Source: Immundisolibacteraceae bacterium (GTDB lineage Bacteria; Pseudomonadota; Gammaproteobacteria; Immundisolibacterales; Immundisolibacteraceae). From it: 7,075 nt of DNA. The notes beneath the pieces were generated by a model. The model searched no databases and was not told the DNA's origin. It saw nothing but the letters and a program-made list of their open reading frames with translations. The position numbers and the translations under genes are program-made. Numbering within the stretch: the first letter of the stretch is position 1; each line of letters begins with the position of its first letter. Location of the stretch: assembly GCA_019090185.1 (NCBI GenBank), contig JAHRWJ010000202.1, positions 1 to 7,075 of the forward strand, given 5' to 3'. Below, one piece after another: positions 1 through 6,929 of this stretch.

Positions 1-1755
1 ATTCCCCTCTTCGTTGGTTAATTGTGCCAGTAGCATCAAAACCTTTGCATTTTTGAATTGTTTGGTGAAATTTTTCAGCACTTTAACGGCAGCAAGGCGG
101 TCGTCGGTCTCGTTGATTACACTGGCGAGGATTATCACGGCCTCGCTATGCGAAGGGTCAATATCCAGAATTTTTAATAACAGTAGTTTGGCGTCCTGGT
201 GACGCTCCTGTGATACGGCAATACGTGCAAGATTGAGACGTGCTGGGATGAAGTTGCTGTCGATAGCAATGGCGGACTCAAAATGTTGCTGTGCCTGGGC
301 CATTTGGTTTCGAGCCATCTCAATAGCGCCTTTTAGATTGGCAGCCAGTAATTCGGAGCCTTGCTGACTTAGTTTTTCGGCGGTGATAGCCGCTTGATCA
401 AAGTCCGCCTGGCGAACCTGGGCGTAGGCGAGCATTAACAAGTGCTGGGGGTTATTTTCGTCTGACTCGGTAAGAGATCGAAATTCTGCAATTGCATTTT
501 CAACATCTCCGGAGGCCAGATAAATACGTGCTAGCTGAGTGCGGATTTTGAGGGGGTCTTCGACTAATGTTGAAGCCTTTTCTAAAAACGCGGTGCCCTC
601 AGAAAGTTTTCCGGTATTGATATAGGCACTGCCTGCGATTATTAGGGTTAATGGATCATTGGTTTGCTCGAGCGTTTCAATATCAATTAGTTTGAGAGCT
701 TCGTGAGGTTGCTTTAATCGAAGCTTGGCGGCGGCAAGGAGTTGCCTGCCGCCGGCATTTTTTGGTTCGTTAGCCAATAAAGACTCTAATGCTGAATTTG
801 CCTGTTCTAAACGGCCATCATCTAGATAAATTTTGCCTAAAAGTAATAGGGTTGGGCCATGCTTTGGAATCATTCCCTGGACCCGTTCCAGAGTCTCTTG
901 CGCGGCCTCAAATTCGGCGAGGTGATAATGGGTCAAACCTTTTAGAAATAGCGCAAGCGGGATGTCTGGTTGGTTGGCGAGAATCGCATCAAGGGCATTT
1001 GCCGCTTGTTCAAACGCTAGCTGGGCAATTTGTATTCGAGCCATCCCCAGCTGGGCTTGTAGACGTGTTTGTGGTGTTTTAACAGCAATATCATAGTGAG
1101 CCTGGGCTTTGGAGAAACTGCTGTTAACAATCTCAAGCTCACCGGCGATCAAATTAGCAAAAGGGTTGGTAGGTTCGATCTCAAGAATTCTGTCTATCTG
1201 TGTTCGAGCTTTATCCTGCTCTGACCGGCTGATGTCGATTCTTGCCAGCCCCAATCGTACAGGGATCAATTCGGGTGCCAACTCAAGCATTGCTAAAAGA
1301 ATATCTTCCGCCTGTGCTACATCACCGGATCTCATCAAGAGGTCAGCAAGCATGACTTTAGCGTCGTCGGTAAGATCGGTTAATTCTTTGGTCTCAAAGT
1401 AGTCAAGCGCCTTGGTGAGTTCACCCTGTGCCATCCAGGCTCGTACCAAGGGCAAGTCAGCATCGGTCCGTTGCAGACCAAGCTCCAGAGCTCTACTTAG
1501 TTCTTTTATAGCAGCGCTATTGTTGCCACTCTCTAGGTGGATTTGTCCAGCAAGCCAACGGACTTCCGGGTCTTTAGGACTTGCCCGAAGGGCATTCTTG
1601 ATCTCTACGAGTGCTTCCGGAAGCTGCCCTGATTCAAAGTACTGTTGGGCACTTTTAACATGGCTCTTAGATGACTGGCCTGATTGGTCACCGCAGGCGG
1701 TAAGGAAGGAGAGGGATAAAGCGAACAAGATGCCAGTGGTTTTGCCCAAATTCAT
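1..1755 (-). CDS. prsT: PEP-CTERM-system TPR-repeat lipoprotein PrsT (partial, C-terminus off the left edge)
   Basis: An uninterrupted reverse-strand frame of 585 codons opens at ATG 1755 and is still open at base 1. I translated it codon by codon and found no stop or frameshift. The N-terminus is a lipoprotein signal: a basic start (MNLGKTTG), a hydrophobic stretch to residue 18, then lipobox L-T-A-C with the acylated Cys at residue 21. Gly at +2 suggests no inner-membrane retention, so an outer-membrane anchor is inferred. From about residue 31 to the edge there are about 15 degenerate 34-residue TPR units with G/A-x-A and terminal xxP signatures (for example residues 130-163, 231-264, 299-332, 503-536). 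The lipobox, the opening 'A-x-x-Y-F-x-x-G-x-x-x-x-A-x-x-x-x-K-N-A-L' repeat and the length match the PrsT family (TIGR02917), usually about 900 residues, so roughly a third is missing. PrsT genes accompany XrtA/PEP-CTERM exopolysaccharide loci; the exact role is unsettled. A good ribosome site (GGGAGG, 7 bases before ATG) supports the start. A generic TPR lipoprotein is the alternative. Confidence 0.5.
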   Translation of the reverse strand, partial: MNLGKTTGILFALSLSFLTACGDQSGQSSKSHVKSAQQYFESGQLPEALVEIKNALRASPKDPEVRWLAGQIHLESGNNSAAIKELSRALELGLQRTDADLPLVRAWMAQGELTKALDYFETKELTDLTDDAKVMLADLLMRSGDVAQAEDILLAMLELAPELIPVRLGLARIDISRSEQDKARTQIDRILEIEPTNPFANLIAGELEIVNSSFSKAQAHYDIAVKTPQTRLQAQLGMARIQIAQLAFEQAANALDAILANQPDIPLALFLKGLTHYHLAEFEAAQETLERVQGMIPKHGPTLLLLGKIYLDDGRLEQANSALESLLANEPKNAGGRQLLAAAKLRLKQPHEALKLIDIETLEQTNDPLTLIIAGSAYINTGKLSEGTAFLEKASTLVEDPLKIRTQLARIYLASGDVENAIAEFRSLTESDENNPQHLLMLAYAQVRQADFDQAAITAEKLSQQGSELLAANLKGAIEMARNQMAQAQQHFESAIAIDSNFIPARLNLARIAVSQERHQDAKLLLLKILDIDPSHSEAVIILASVINETDDRLAAVKVLKNFTKQFKNAKVLMLLAQLTNEEGN

Positions 1756-2004
1756 GAAAAAGCCTCCCAGCTTTCTAAATTGAAACCGAGTTTGTTAGTT
1801 CTTACTGAACAAAAATTGTAAAGAATATTGTGCTTTAACCTTCTTGCTATTTCGCTAGGTTAACGAAAACTACTACTTGATAACAGCTGTTTTGAGGAAT
1901 GGGAATAAAGTCACAAAAACGGCTTTCGTATTGGGAGCAGCCGCGTTATGCCGGTAGTTGTTCACAGGCAACCGGTATCGATGGCCGTTTCCAATAGGGC
2001 GCTA
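1756..2004. other. Structured intergenic region between prsT and tRNA-Pro
   Basis: These 249 bases hold no convincing reading frame. Besides the terminator candidate listed separately, I see a perfect 10-bp palindrome AACAGCTGTT (1882-1891), a TTTCG/CGAAA inverted repeat around 1850-1868, CCGGT/ACCGG arms (1951-1955 and 1971-1975), and a long-range AAACGGC/GCCGTTT pair (1917-1923 and 1984-1990). No strong promoter for prsT is obvious. The best sigma-70-like candidate on the reverse strand is TTTACA followed 17 bases later by ACTAAC, which is weak. I found no GG-N10-GC sigma-54 signature, although sigma-54 control is known in PEP-CTERM systems. Confidence 0.5.
1915..1944 (-). terminator. Probable intrinsic terminator downstream of tRNA-Pro
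   Basis: Read on the reverse strand, GCGGCT (1944-1939) pairs with AGCCGT (1924-1919), a six-pair stem with one G-U, closing a 14-base loop. The last U of the stem runs into a UUUUU tract (1919-1915). The position, 61 bases beyond the tRNA 3' end and before prsT, fits termination of an ispB-tRNA or tRNA transcript. The loop is large and the stem short, so efficiency is uncertain. Confidence 0.4.
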
Positions 2005-2081
2005 TGGTCGGGGTGAGAGGATTTGAACCTCCGGCCCCCGCCTCCCGAAGACGGTGCTCTACCAGGCTGAGCTACACCCCG
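2005..2081 (-). tRNA. tRNA-Pro (anticodon CGG)
   Basis: The reverse strand folds into a complete 77-base cloverleaf. The acceptor stem CGGGGTG/CACCCCG is fully paired, with discriminator A and an encoded CCA (2007-2005). The D stem is GCTC/GAGC. The anticodon stem CCGTC/GGCGG holds the loop TTCGGGA, giving anticodon CGG, which reads the proline codon CCG. The variable loop has 5 bases, and the T arm GGAGG-TTCAAAT-CCTCT carries the usual TTCAAAT. A C at position 1 is typical of bacterial tRNA-Pro. The gene begins 29 bases after the ispB stop on the same strand; I see no convincing promoter in that gap, so it may be transcribed with ispB. It corresponds to E. coli proK by anticodon. Confidence 0.97.
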
Positions 2082-2110
2082 TTGCTGTTTTAACAGTCCA
2101 AATATTTTCT

Positions 2111-3088
2111 CTAAAACGCCCGACTGACGGCAAAATCAGCGAGTTTCAACATCGATGTTCTTGCTGGTGACTCGGGTAAGTCGGCTAGTGCCAACTTGGC
2201 AAGATCAGCATGTTCCTGAGCACGGTGGGCCGTGTAAGTAATGGCATCACCAGATTCAATTATCTTTATTACCACGTCAAGCGGCACACTTCCCGGATCG
2301 CTAATGGCTTGTCGAAGCATGGTTTGCTGGGCAGGGGTTGCCGATTCTAAGCTGCGAATAAGCGGCAGGGTAGGCTGGCCTTCTGCAAGGTCGTCTCCCA
2401 GGTTTTTGCCGATAAGGGCAGCCTCACCCCGATAGTCGAGTAGGTCATCCAATAGCTGATAGGCGATGCCCATGTGTAAACCGAAATCACTGAGTGATTT
2501 TCTACCCTTGTCATCGAATTGAGCAGCGACTGCGCCCAGCTCGGCTGCAGCCGAAAATAAGCGTGCAGTTTTGCTGGTAACGACCTCGAGGTATTGGGCT
2601 TCGCTGATGTCGGGATTGCGGCGATTGAGACTTTGTTGAACTTCACCTTCGGCAATAACATTGGTGGCAATGGAGAGCAATTCCATGACCCGCATGTGGC
2701 CGACCTCAACCATCATTTCAAAAGCTCTGGAATAGAGAAAGTCTCCGACCAGAACGCTGAGATTGTTGCCCCAAACAGTGTTGGCAGTCGGTTTGCCACG
2801 CCGCATCACCGATTCATCGACCACGTCATCATGTAGTAGGGTGGCGGTATGGACGAACTCAACGATGACTGCCAGCTTTATGTGGTCGTCACCGCGGTAG
2901 CCGCAGGCCTGGGATGAAAGTATCACCATTACCGGCCGCAAACGTTTGCCACCACTATCTATTATGTGCGTAGCGAGTTCTGATATGGTCGGCACGTTAG
3001 AGATCAGCCGTTGCTTGATCAGTGCGTCGACCGCCATCATGTCTTTTGCTGCAGGTTGCAGAATTGTTGTAATTTCGTCCGTGATCAT
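2111..3088 (-). CDS. ispB: Octaprenyl diphosphate synthase (trans-polyprenyl diphosphate synthase)
   Basis: This enzyme extends farnesyl diphosphate with isopentenyl diphosphate units to make the all-trans side chain of ubiquinone and menaquinone; it is cytoplasmic and homodimeric. Numbering from the upstream TTG at 3094, the protein shows GGKRLRP at 48-54 (isopentenyl diphosphate binding), the first aspartate-rich motif DDVVD at 89-93, and the second, DDLLD, at 216-220, followed by GKNLGDDLAEGQPTLPL. No key residue is missing. Similarity to E. coli IspB is collinear along the whole length (325 residues here, 323 there). I place the start at ATG 3088. An in-frame TTG at 3094 (two residues longer) has a better spaced but weak GAG ribosome site, so the start is open by two codons. 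It diverges from rplU, as in E. coli and Pseudomonas, and is followed closely by tRNA-Pro. Chain length (C40 or C45) cannot be read from sequence. Confidence 0.97.
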   Translation of the reverse strand: MITDEITTILQPAAKDMMAVDALIKQRLISNVPTISELATHIIDSGGKRLRPVMVILSSQACGYRGDDHIKLAVIVEFVHTATLLHDDVVDESVMRRGKPTANTVWGNNLSVLVGDFLYSRAFEMMVEVGHMRVMELLSIATNVIAEGEVQQSLNRRNPDISEAQYLEVVTSKTARLFSAAAELGAVAAQFDDKGRKSLSDFGLHMGIAYQLLDDLLDYRGEAALIGKNLGDDLAEGQPTLPLIRSLESATPAQQTMLRQAISDPGSVPLDVVIKIIESGDAITYTAHRAQEHADLAKLALADLPESPARTSMLKLADFAVSRAF

Positions 3089-3119
3089 CTGCAAAAAGGT
3101 CTCAATTAAAAAGTGCGGG

Positions 3120-3149
3120 ATGCTAGGCGGGCGTTGTGGTTGCTGTCAA
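3120..3149 (-). promoter_or_regulatory. Sigma-70 promoter for ispB
   Basis: The reverse strand has a perfect -35 TTGACA (3149-3144), an 18-base spacer and -10 TAGCAT (3125-3120, 4 of 6 matches). Transcription would begin near 3113, leaving a leader of about 25 bases before the ispB start. Confidence 0.6.
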
Positions 3150-3196
3150 GTTGAAGCGCTGCCGGTAGAGAAACTAAAATAGGGTTGTAATCAAGG

Positions 3197-3225
3197 GTGC
3201 ACCTTTGGTCAACTTCATTTATAAT
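3197..3225 (+). promoter_or_regulatory. Sigma-70 promoter for the rplU-rpmA operon
   Basis: A perfect -10 TATAAT lies at 3220-3225. The -35 is poor: GTGCAC at 3197-3202 with a 17-base spacer is the best fit. The -10 is followed by the GC-rich stretch TCGCCGCC, the kind of discriminator that makes stable-RNA and ribosomal-protein promoters sensitive to ppGpp in E. coli; such control is inferred here. The start site would be near 3232, giving a leader of about 70 bases. Confidence 0.55.
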
Positions 3226-3246
3226 TCGCCGCCTTTTTACCCCACC

Positions 3247-3281
3247 GCGTCTTCGGGCGTCTGGCATGGGTGAAATTCCCA
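3247..3281 (+). promoter_or_regulatory. Two small hairpins in the rplU leader
   Basis: CGTC (3248-3251) pairs with GGCG (3256-3259) around a TTCG loop closed by C-G, the very stable cUUCGg tetraloop, with a possible extra G-U pair. It is followed by TGGG (3267-3270) pairing with CCCA (3278-3281). Both lie between the predicted start site and the ribosome site GGAG (3293-3296). Ribosomal-protein leaders often carry autoregulatory structures, but I cannot assign a known class. Confidence 0.3.
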
Positions 3282-3303
3282 ATTAATTTGATGGAGCAGT
3301 CGC

Positions 3304-3618
3304 ATGTTTGCGGTTATCGAAACCGGTGGCAAGCAGTATAAGGTGGAAAAAGGTCTAAAACTCAGAGTCGAGAAACTCGATTTTGAGGTTGGTGCTGAAG
3401 TGGGAATCGACAAAGTGTTGATGATCACCAACGAAGACGACGTCAAAATCGGTAAGCCTTACTTGGAAGGTGCGCGTGTTACAGCGACTGTACAATCCCA
3501 GGGTCGAGGTGAAAAAGTCCGTATTGTTAAATTTCGTCGTCGTAAACACTCTCGCACACAGATGGGTCATCGGCAGTCCTATACTGAACTGTTGATAGGC
3601 GATATTGTTGCCGGCTGA
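3304..3618 (+). CDS. rplU: 50S ribosomal protein L21
   Basis: L21 is a primary 23S rRNA-binding protein of the large subunit. The 104-residue product matches E. coli L21 (103 residues) end to end. It begins MFAVIETGGKQYKV (residues 1-14), has the LMI...VKIGKPY centre (39-53), and carries the hallmark RNA-binding segment GRGEKVRIVKFRRRKH (67-82) followed by HRQ. ATG 3304 has the ribosome site GGAG seven bases upstream, and the first residues align with the family. It is first in the rplU-rpmA operon; rpmA follows after 59 bases. A CGGCT/AGCCG hairpin (3612-3627) overlaps its stop but has no U-tract, so it is not a terminator. Confidence 0.98.
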   Translation: MFAVIETGGKQYKVEKGLKLRVEKLDFEVGAEVGIDKVLMITNEDDVKIGKPYLEGARVTATVQSQGRGEKVRIVKFRRRKHSRTQMGHRQSYTELLIGDIVAG

Positions 3619-3677
3619 TTGTAGCCGCTACCTATGATATTGAAATAGCGCTGAATGCGCGTACAGGATTGAGATAA

Positions 3678-3935
3678 ATGGCACATAAAAAAGCAGCTGG
3701 TAGTACAAGAAATGGTCGCGATTCAGAGTCTAAACGTCTTGGCGTGAAGAAATTTGGTGGTGAGCATGTGGTGCCAGGTAATATTCTGGTGCGCCAGCGT
3801 GGCACTAAATTCCATGCTGGTACTAATGTCGGTATTGGCCGTGACCACACGTTATTTGCTAAAAACGAAGGCAAGGTTGAATTTCAGATCAAGGGCGCTA
3901 ACAACCGTACCCACGTGAGTGTTGTTGTAGCCTGA
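3678..3935 (+). CDS. rpmA: 50S ribosomal protein L27
   Basis: L27 sits beside the peptidyl-transferase centre of the 50S subunit, where its flexible N-terminus reaches the tRNA ends. The 85-residue product matches E. coli L27 (85 residues) throughout: [20 protein letters not shown] (1-20), LGVKKFGGE (21-29), [16 protein letters not shown] core ([14 protein letters not shown], 35-48) and [12 protein letters not shown] (54-65). As is usual in Proteobacteria, the protein starts directly at MAHKKA and lacks the cleaved N-terminal extension seen in Firmicutes. A ribosome site AGGA lies nine bases before ATG. No promoter is apparent in the 59-base gap after rplU, so co-transcription is likely; a GCGC/GCGC hairpin (3648-3660) sits in that gap. 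The operon ends at the terminator at 4035-4059. The yhbE gene found between rpmA and obgE in E. coli is absent. Confidence 0.98.
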   Translation: MAHKKAAGSTRNGRDSESKRLGVKKFGGEHVVPGNILVRQRGTKFHAGTNVGIGRDHTLFAKNEGKVEFQIKGANNRTHVSVVVA

Positions 3936-4002
3936 TTGAGCCTGCTTAAGTTTGAAGTGGCTGATCGATATTCGGTCTAGCTACCTTCAGCGGTTGTCTT
4001 TG

Positions 4003-4032
4003 TTGATAGCCTATGTGGCATGTTGAAATATT
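4003..4032 (+). promoter_or_regulatory. Candidate obgE promoter overlapping the rpmA terminator
   Basis: TTGATA (4003-4008, 5 of 6 to the -35 consensus) is followed after 18 bases by AATATT (4027-4032, 4 of 6), preceded by TG one base upstream as in an extended -10. The start point would fall near 4039, inside the terminator stem, so transcripts from here would lack the left arm and could not form the hairpin. obgE would otherwise depend on terminator read-through. Confidence 0.35.
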
Positions 4033-4034
4033 GA

Positions 4035-5103
<1,069 letters not shown>

Positions 5104-5229
5104 GATTGTGCTGTGGCCAGTCTGCCTGCTATGGCGCTCGGTTTTCTGATTGAGCCGTAGTTAAAGTTTGTTATCAAAGCCACGCCCGACGCTAAAAGGC
5201 GCGAGTACCTAGATTAGGACCCAACTGTA

Positions 5230-6387
5230 ATGGATCAACTGGCTGACCTGGTTTTTACTCCATCGGAACAAAGCGCACCCGCGTTGAGCCAAGGCGATCG
5301 GGTGGTGATTAAAATTGGCAGCGCGTTACTGACAGCCAATGGATCCGGATTAGACCGACAGGCAATCACTGAGTGGGTTGGCCAAATTGCCAGGCTGCAT
5401 TCAGCGGGCATACGGGTGGTTCTGGTCTCCTCCGGTGCGGTTGCAGAAGGTGTTAAGCGTTTGGGCTGGTCGCGGCGTCCCGATGAGTTATGCCAACTTC
5501 AGGCTGCAGCCTCAGTCGGTCAAATGGGTTTGATCCAGCACTACCAGCAAGCCTTTCAGCGGTATCAGCTCCACACCGCTCAGGTGCTTCTCACCCATGA
5601 TGATCTGTCAGATCGTAAGCGTTATCTGAATGCTCGTTCGACGCTGACCACCCTGCTCGACCTGGATGCGGTGCCTGTGGTCAATGAGAACGATACCGTG
5701 GTTACCGATGAGATTCGGTTTGGTGATAACGACACCTTAGCTGGGCTGGTGGCGAATTTAATTGAGGCCAAGGCGCTGCTGATTCTCACGGATCAGGCCG
5801 GTCTTTATGAGGCTGATCCAAGAGAGCAACCTGGGGCAAGGCGAGTCGTAAGCGGCTACGCCGCTGATAAACGGCTCGATCAAATGGCCGGTGGCAGTGG
5901 TTTGCTCGGCCGTGGTGGTATGCAGACCAAGCTTCGTGCGGCACGATTGGCTGCCCGGTCTGGTGCATTTACTTACATTGCACATGGTTCTGCTGGTGAT
6001 GCGGTCGTATCAGTTTTGAATGGCTGCACTGGTGGCACTTTGTTGAAGGCCGATCGTGAACCGATGGCCGCGCGTAAGTTGTGGCTAGCAGCTCATTTAC
6101 ACTGTGCTGGTTCGGTTGTTCTTGATGAAGGCGCTGTTGTTGGCATTGCCCGGAAGGGGCGTAGCTTGTTATCGGTCGGTGTGGTCTCTGTGCAAGGTGG
6201 TTTTTGTCGCGGAGACCTGGTCGCCTGTTTGAATTCGCAAGGCGCAGAAGTGGCTCGTGGGCTGGTGAATTACAGCGCGGTTGAGAGCCGACTAATTGTT
6301 GGTGAGCCTAGTCATCGAATAACAGAAATACTGGGCTATTTGGATGAAGAAGAGTTAATACACCGAGACAATATGGTGCTTAGCTAG
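5230..6387 (+). CDS. proB: Glutamate 5-kinase
   Basis: ProB phosphorylates L-glutamate to glutamyl-5-phosphate, the first and feedback-controlled step of proline synthesis, in the cytoplasm. The amino-acid-kinase domain (about 23-275) shows [11 protein letters not shown] (25-35), VSSGAV (66-71), the glutamate-site [20 protein letters not shown] (152-171), [12 protein letters not shown] (187-198) and GRGGMQTKL (227-235). A C-terminal PUA domain (about 282-375) begins at [10 protein letters not shown] and contains VLDEGA and VARGLVNYS. The pattern is closest to Pseudomonas ProB. At 385 residues it is about 13-18 longer than Pseudomonas and E. coli forms, all at the N-terminus before [12 protein letters not shown] keep ATG 5230 because TTAGGA lies ten bases upstream and no better internal start is visible. 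proA is not adjacent, as is normal in Pseudomonas. A weak promoter-like pair, TTGTTA-N17-GCTAAA, lies in the gap after obgE; otherwise it is probably co-transcribed with obgE. Confidence 0.97.
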   Translation: MDQLADLVFTPSEQSAPALSQGDRVVIKIGSALLTANGSGLDRQAITEWVGQIARLHSAGIRVVLVSSGAVAEGVKRLGWSRRPDELCQLQAAASVGQMGLIQHYQQAFQRYQLHTAQVLLTHDDLSDRKRYLNARSTLTTLLDLDAVPVVNENDTVVTDEIRFGDNDTLAGLVANLIEAKALLILTDQAGLYEADPREQPGARRVVSGYAADKRLDQMAGGSGLLGRGGMQTKLRAARLAARSGAFTYIAHGSAGDAVVSVLNGCTGGTLLKADREPMAARKLWLAAHLHCAGSVVLDEGAVVGIARKGRSLLSVGVVSVQGGFCRGDLVACLNSQGAEVARGLVNYSAVESRLIVGEPSHRITEILGYLDEEELIHRDNMVLS

Positions 6388-6426
6388 TCGTATCAGCTAG
6401 AGTTTTTAGAGGTTGTACGGGGGGAT

Positions 6427-6475
6427 TGGCAGCGCAGAGCTGCCAGATTGAACACGGCGCGAAAAAATCGCGCCG
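6427..6475. terminator. Two tandem hairpins between convergent proB and rpsT
   Basis: TGGCAGC (6427-6433) pairs with GCTGCCA (6439-6445) around GCAGA, and ten bases further CGGCGCGA (6455-6462) pairs with TCGCGCCG (6468-6475) around AAAAA. Both stems are perfect. Neither is followed by a U-tract on either strand, so they are not classical intrinsic terminators, but their place between converging genes suggests a two-way transcript end or 3'-end protection. Confidence 0.5.
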
Positions 6476-6494
6476 ACATTTCAAACCTAAATTA

Positions 6495-6758
6495 CTAAGC
6501 CAGGCTACGAATGCGGGTGTTTAACCGGCTTTTGTAACGAGAGATGGTGTTTTTTGCAATCAGTCCACGGCCAGCCGCGCGATCCATTACGGGCACTGCT
6601 GCTGCATAGCTGGTCTTTGCTGCTTCAGCATCGCCTGCTTCAATAGCGGCGGTTACTTTTTTCATTGCGGTGCGATATGCGGAACGTTGGGCGTTGTTAT
6701 GCTGACGGCGGTTTTCTGCCTGACGGGCTCGTTTACGCGCTTGCGCAGAATTTGCCAA
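6495..6758 (-). CDS. rpsT: 30S ribosomal protein S20
   Basis: S20 binds 16S rRNA early in assembly of the small subunit. The 87-residue product matches E. coli S20 (87 residues) in length and pattern: a basic helical N-terminus MANSAQARKRARQAENRRQHN (first 21 residues), RTAMKKVTAAIEAGD (29-43), DRAAGRGLIAKNTISRYKSRL (59-79) and the terminal IRSLA. The start codon is TTG at 6758, with the ribosome site GAGGA seven bases upstream, and the next residues ANSA match the family start. E. coli rpsT also starts with UUG, which is tied there to translational autoregulation, so the rare start is probably meaningful. It has its own promoter (6812-6840) and diverges from murJ, the arrangement known in Pseudomonas. 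Confidence 0.97.
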   Translation of the reverse strand: MANSAQARKRARQAENRRQHNNAQRSAYRTAMKKVTAAIEAGDAEAAKTSYAAAVPVMDRAAGRGLIAKNTISRYKSRLNTRIRSLA

Positions 6759-6775
6759 GGTTGAATCCTCTGCTG
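6759..6775 (-). promoter_or_regulatory. Ribosome binding site for the TTG start of rpsT
   Basis: Read on the reverse strand, AGAGGA is followed by a seven-base spacer TTCAACC and then TTG GCA. This spacing fixes TTG 6758 as the start; no ATG or GTG lies nearby in frame. Confidence 0.75.
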
Positions 6776-6811
6776 AATAGGGGGCTAAAAGTCGATTTTA
6801 AAAAGCGGCGT

Positions 6812-6840
6812 AATATGGCGTTTTAATGGCGTTTTGTCAA
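6812..6840 (-). promoter_or_regulatory. Sigma-70 promoter for rpsT
   Basis: The reverse strand has a perfect -35 TTGACA (6840-6835), a 17-base spacer and -10 CATATT (6817-6812, 4 of 6), followed by the GC-rich stretch ACGCCGC. The start site would be near 6805, giving a leader of about 46 bases. The GC-rich discriminator fits growth-rate or ppGpp control, which is inferred. The core contains two copies of a 10-base repeat (see findings). Confidence 0.72.
6815..6835. repeat. Tandem 10-base repeat within the rpsT promoter
   Basis: ATGGCGTTTT occurs at 6815-6824 and again at 6826-6835, an 11-base period, covering the spacer and edges of the -10 and -35 boxes. The period is about one helical turn. 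It could be an operator or chance. Confidence 0.5.
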
Positions 6841-6855
6841 ATCTATATCTCTGGT

Positions 6856-6868
6856 TATTTAGTAAATA
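6856..6868. repeat. 13-bp palindrome between rpsT and murJ
   Basis: TATTTAGTAAATA is a perfect dyad around a central G. It lies between the rpsT promoter and the murJ start, 62 bases before the murJ ATG, a plausible operator position for murJ. No regulator can be named. Confidence 0.35.
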
Positions 6869-6929
6869 CACAGGGGCGCGAAAACCAGCCAGAATAAAGC
6901 CAACAATTTCTGATTAACCAACAATAACG

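Noticed and set aside
789..1783. Forward-strand open frames (789-1082, 1109-1402, 1412-1783) opposite prsT
   Set aside because: They are antisense to a continuous 585-codon TPR frame, have no recognisable domain, and follow from the codon pattern of the reverse-strand gene.
1756..2004. Sigma-54 promoter for prsT
   Set aside because: I looked for GG-N10-GC on the reverse strand in the full gap and found none with the right spacing (one GG-N9-GC at about 1940-1953 is off by one and lacks the flanking consensus).
2085..2096. CTGTTTTAACAG dyad before tRNA-Pro as an operator
   Set aside because: The arms are five bases around a two-base centre in AT-rich sequence; this is easily chance and no promoter overlaps it convincingly.
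2347..2709. Reverse-strand 120-codon frame inside ispB
   Set aside because: It is another frame of ispB, which has clear prenyltransferase motifs throughout; the product resembles nothing.
3612..3660. Hairpins CGGCT/AGCCG and GCGC/GCGC between rplU and rpmA as terminators
   Set aside because: No U-tract follows either one, and the two genes are a conserved operon.
5104..5229. Terminator and promoter between obgE and proB
   Set aside because: GCTC/GAGC and CGCC/GGCG stems are short and lack a U-tract; TTGTTA-N17-GCTAAA is a weak promoter match. Neither is strong enough to list as a feature.
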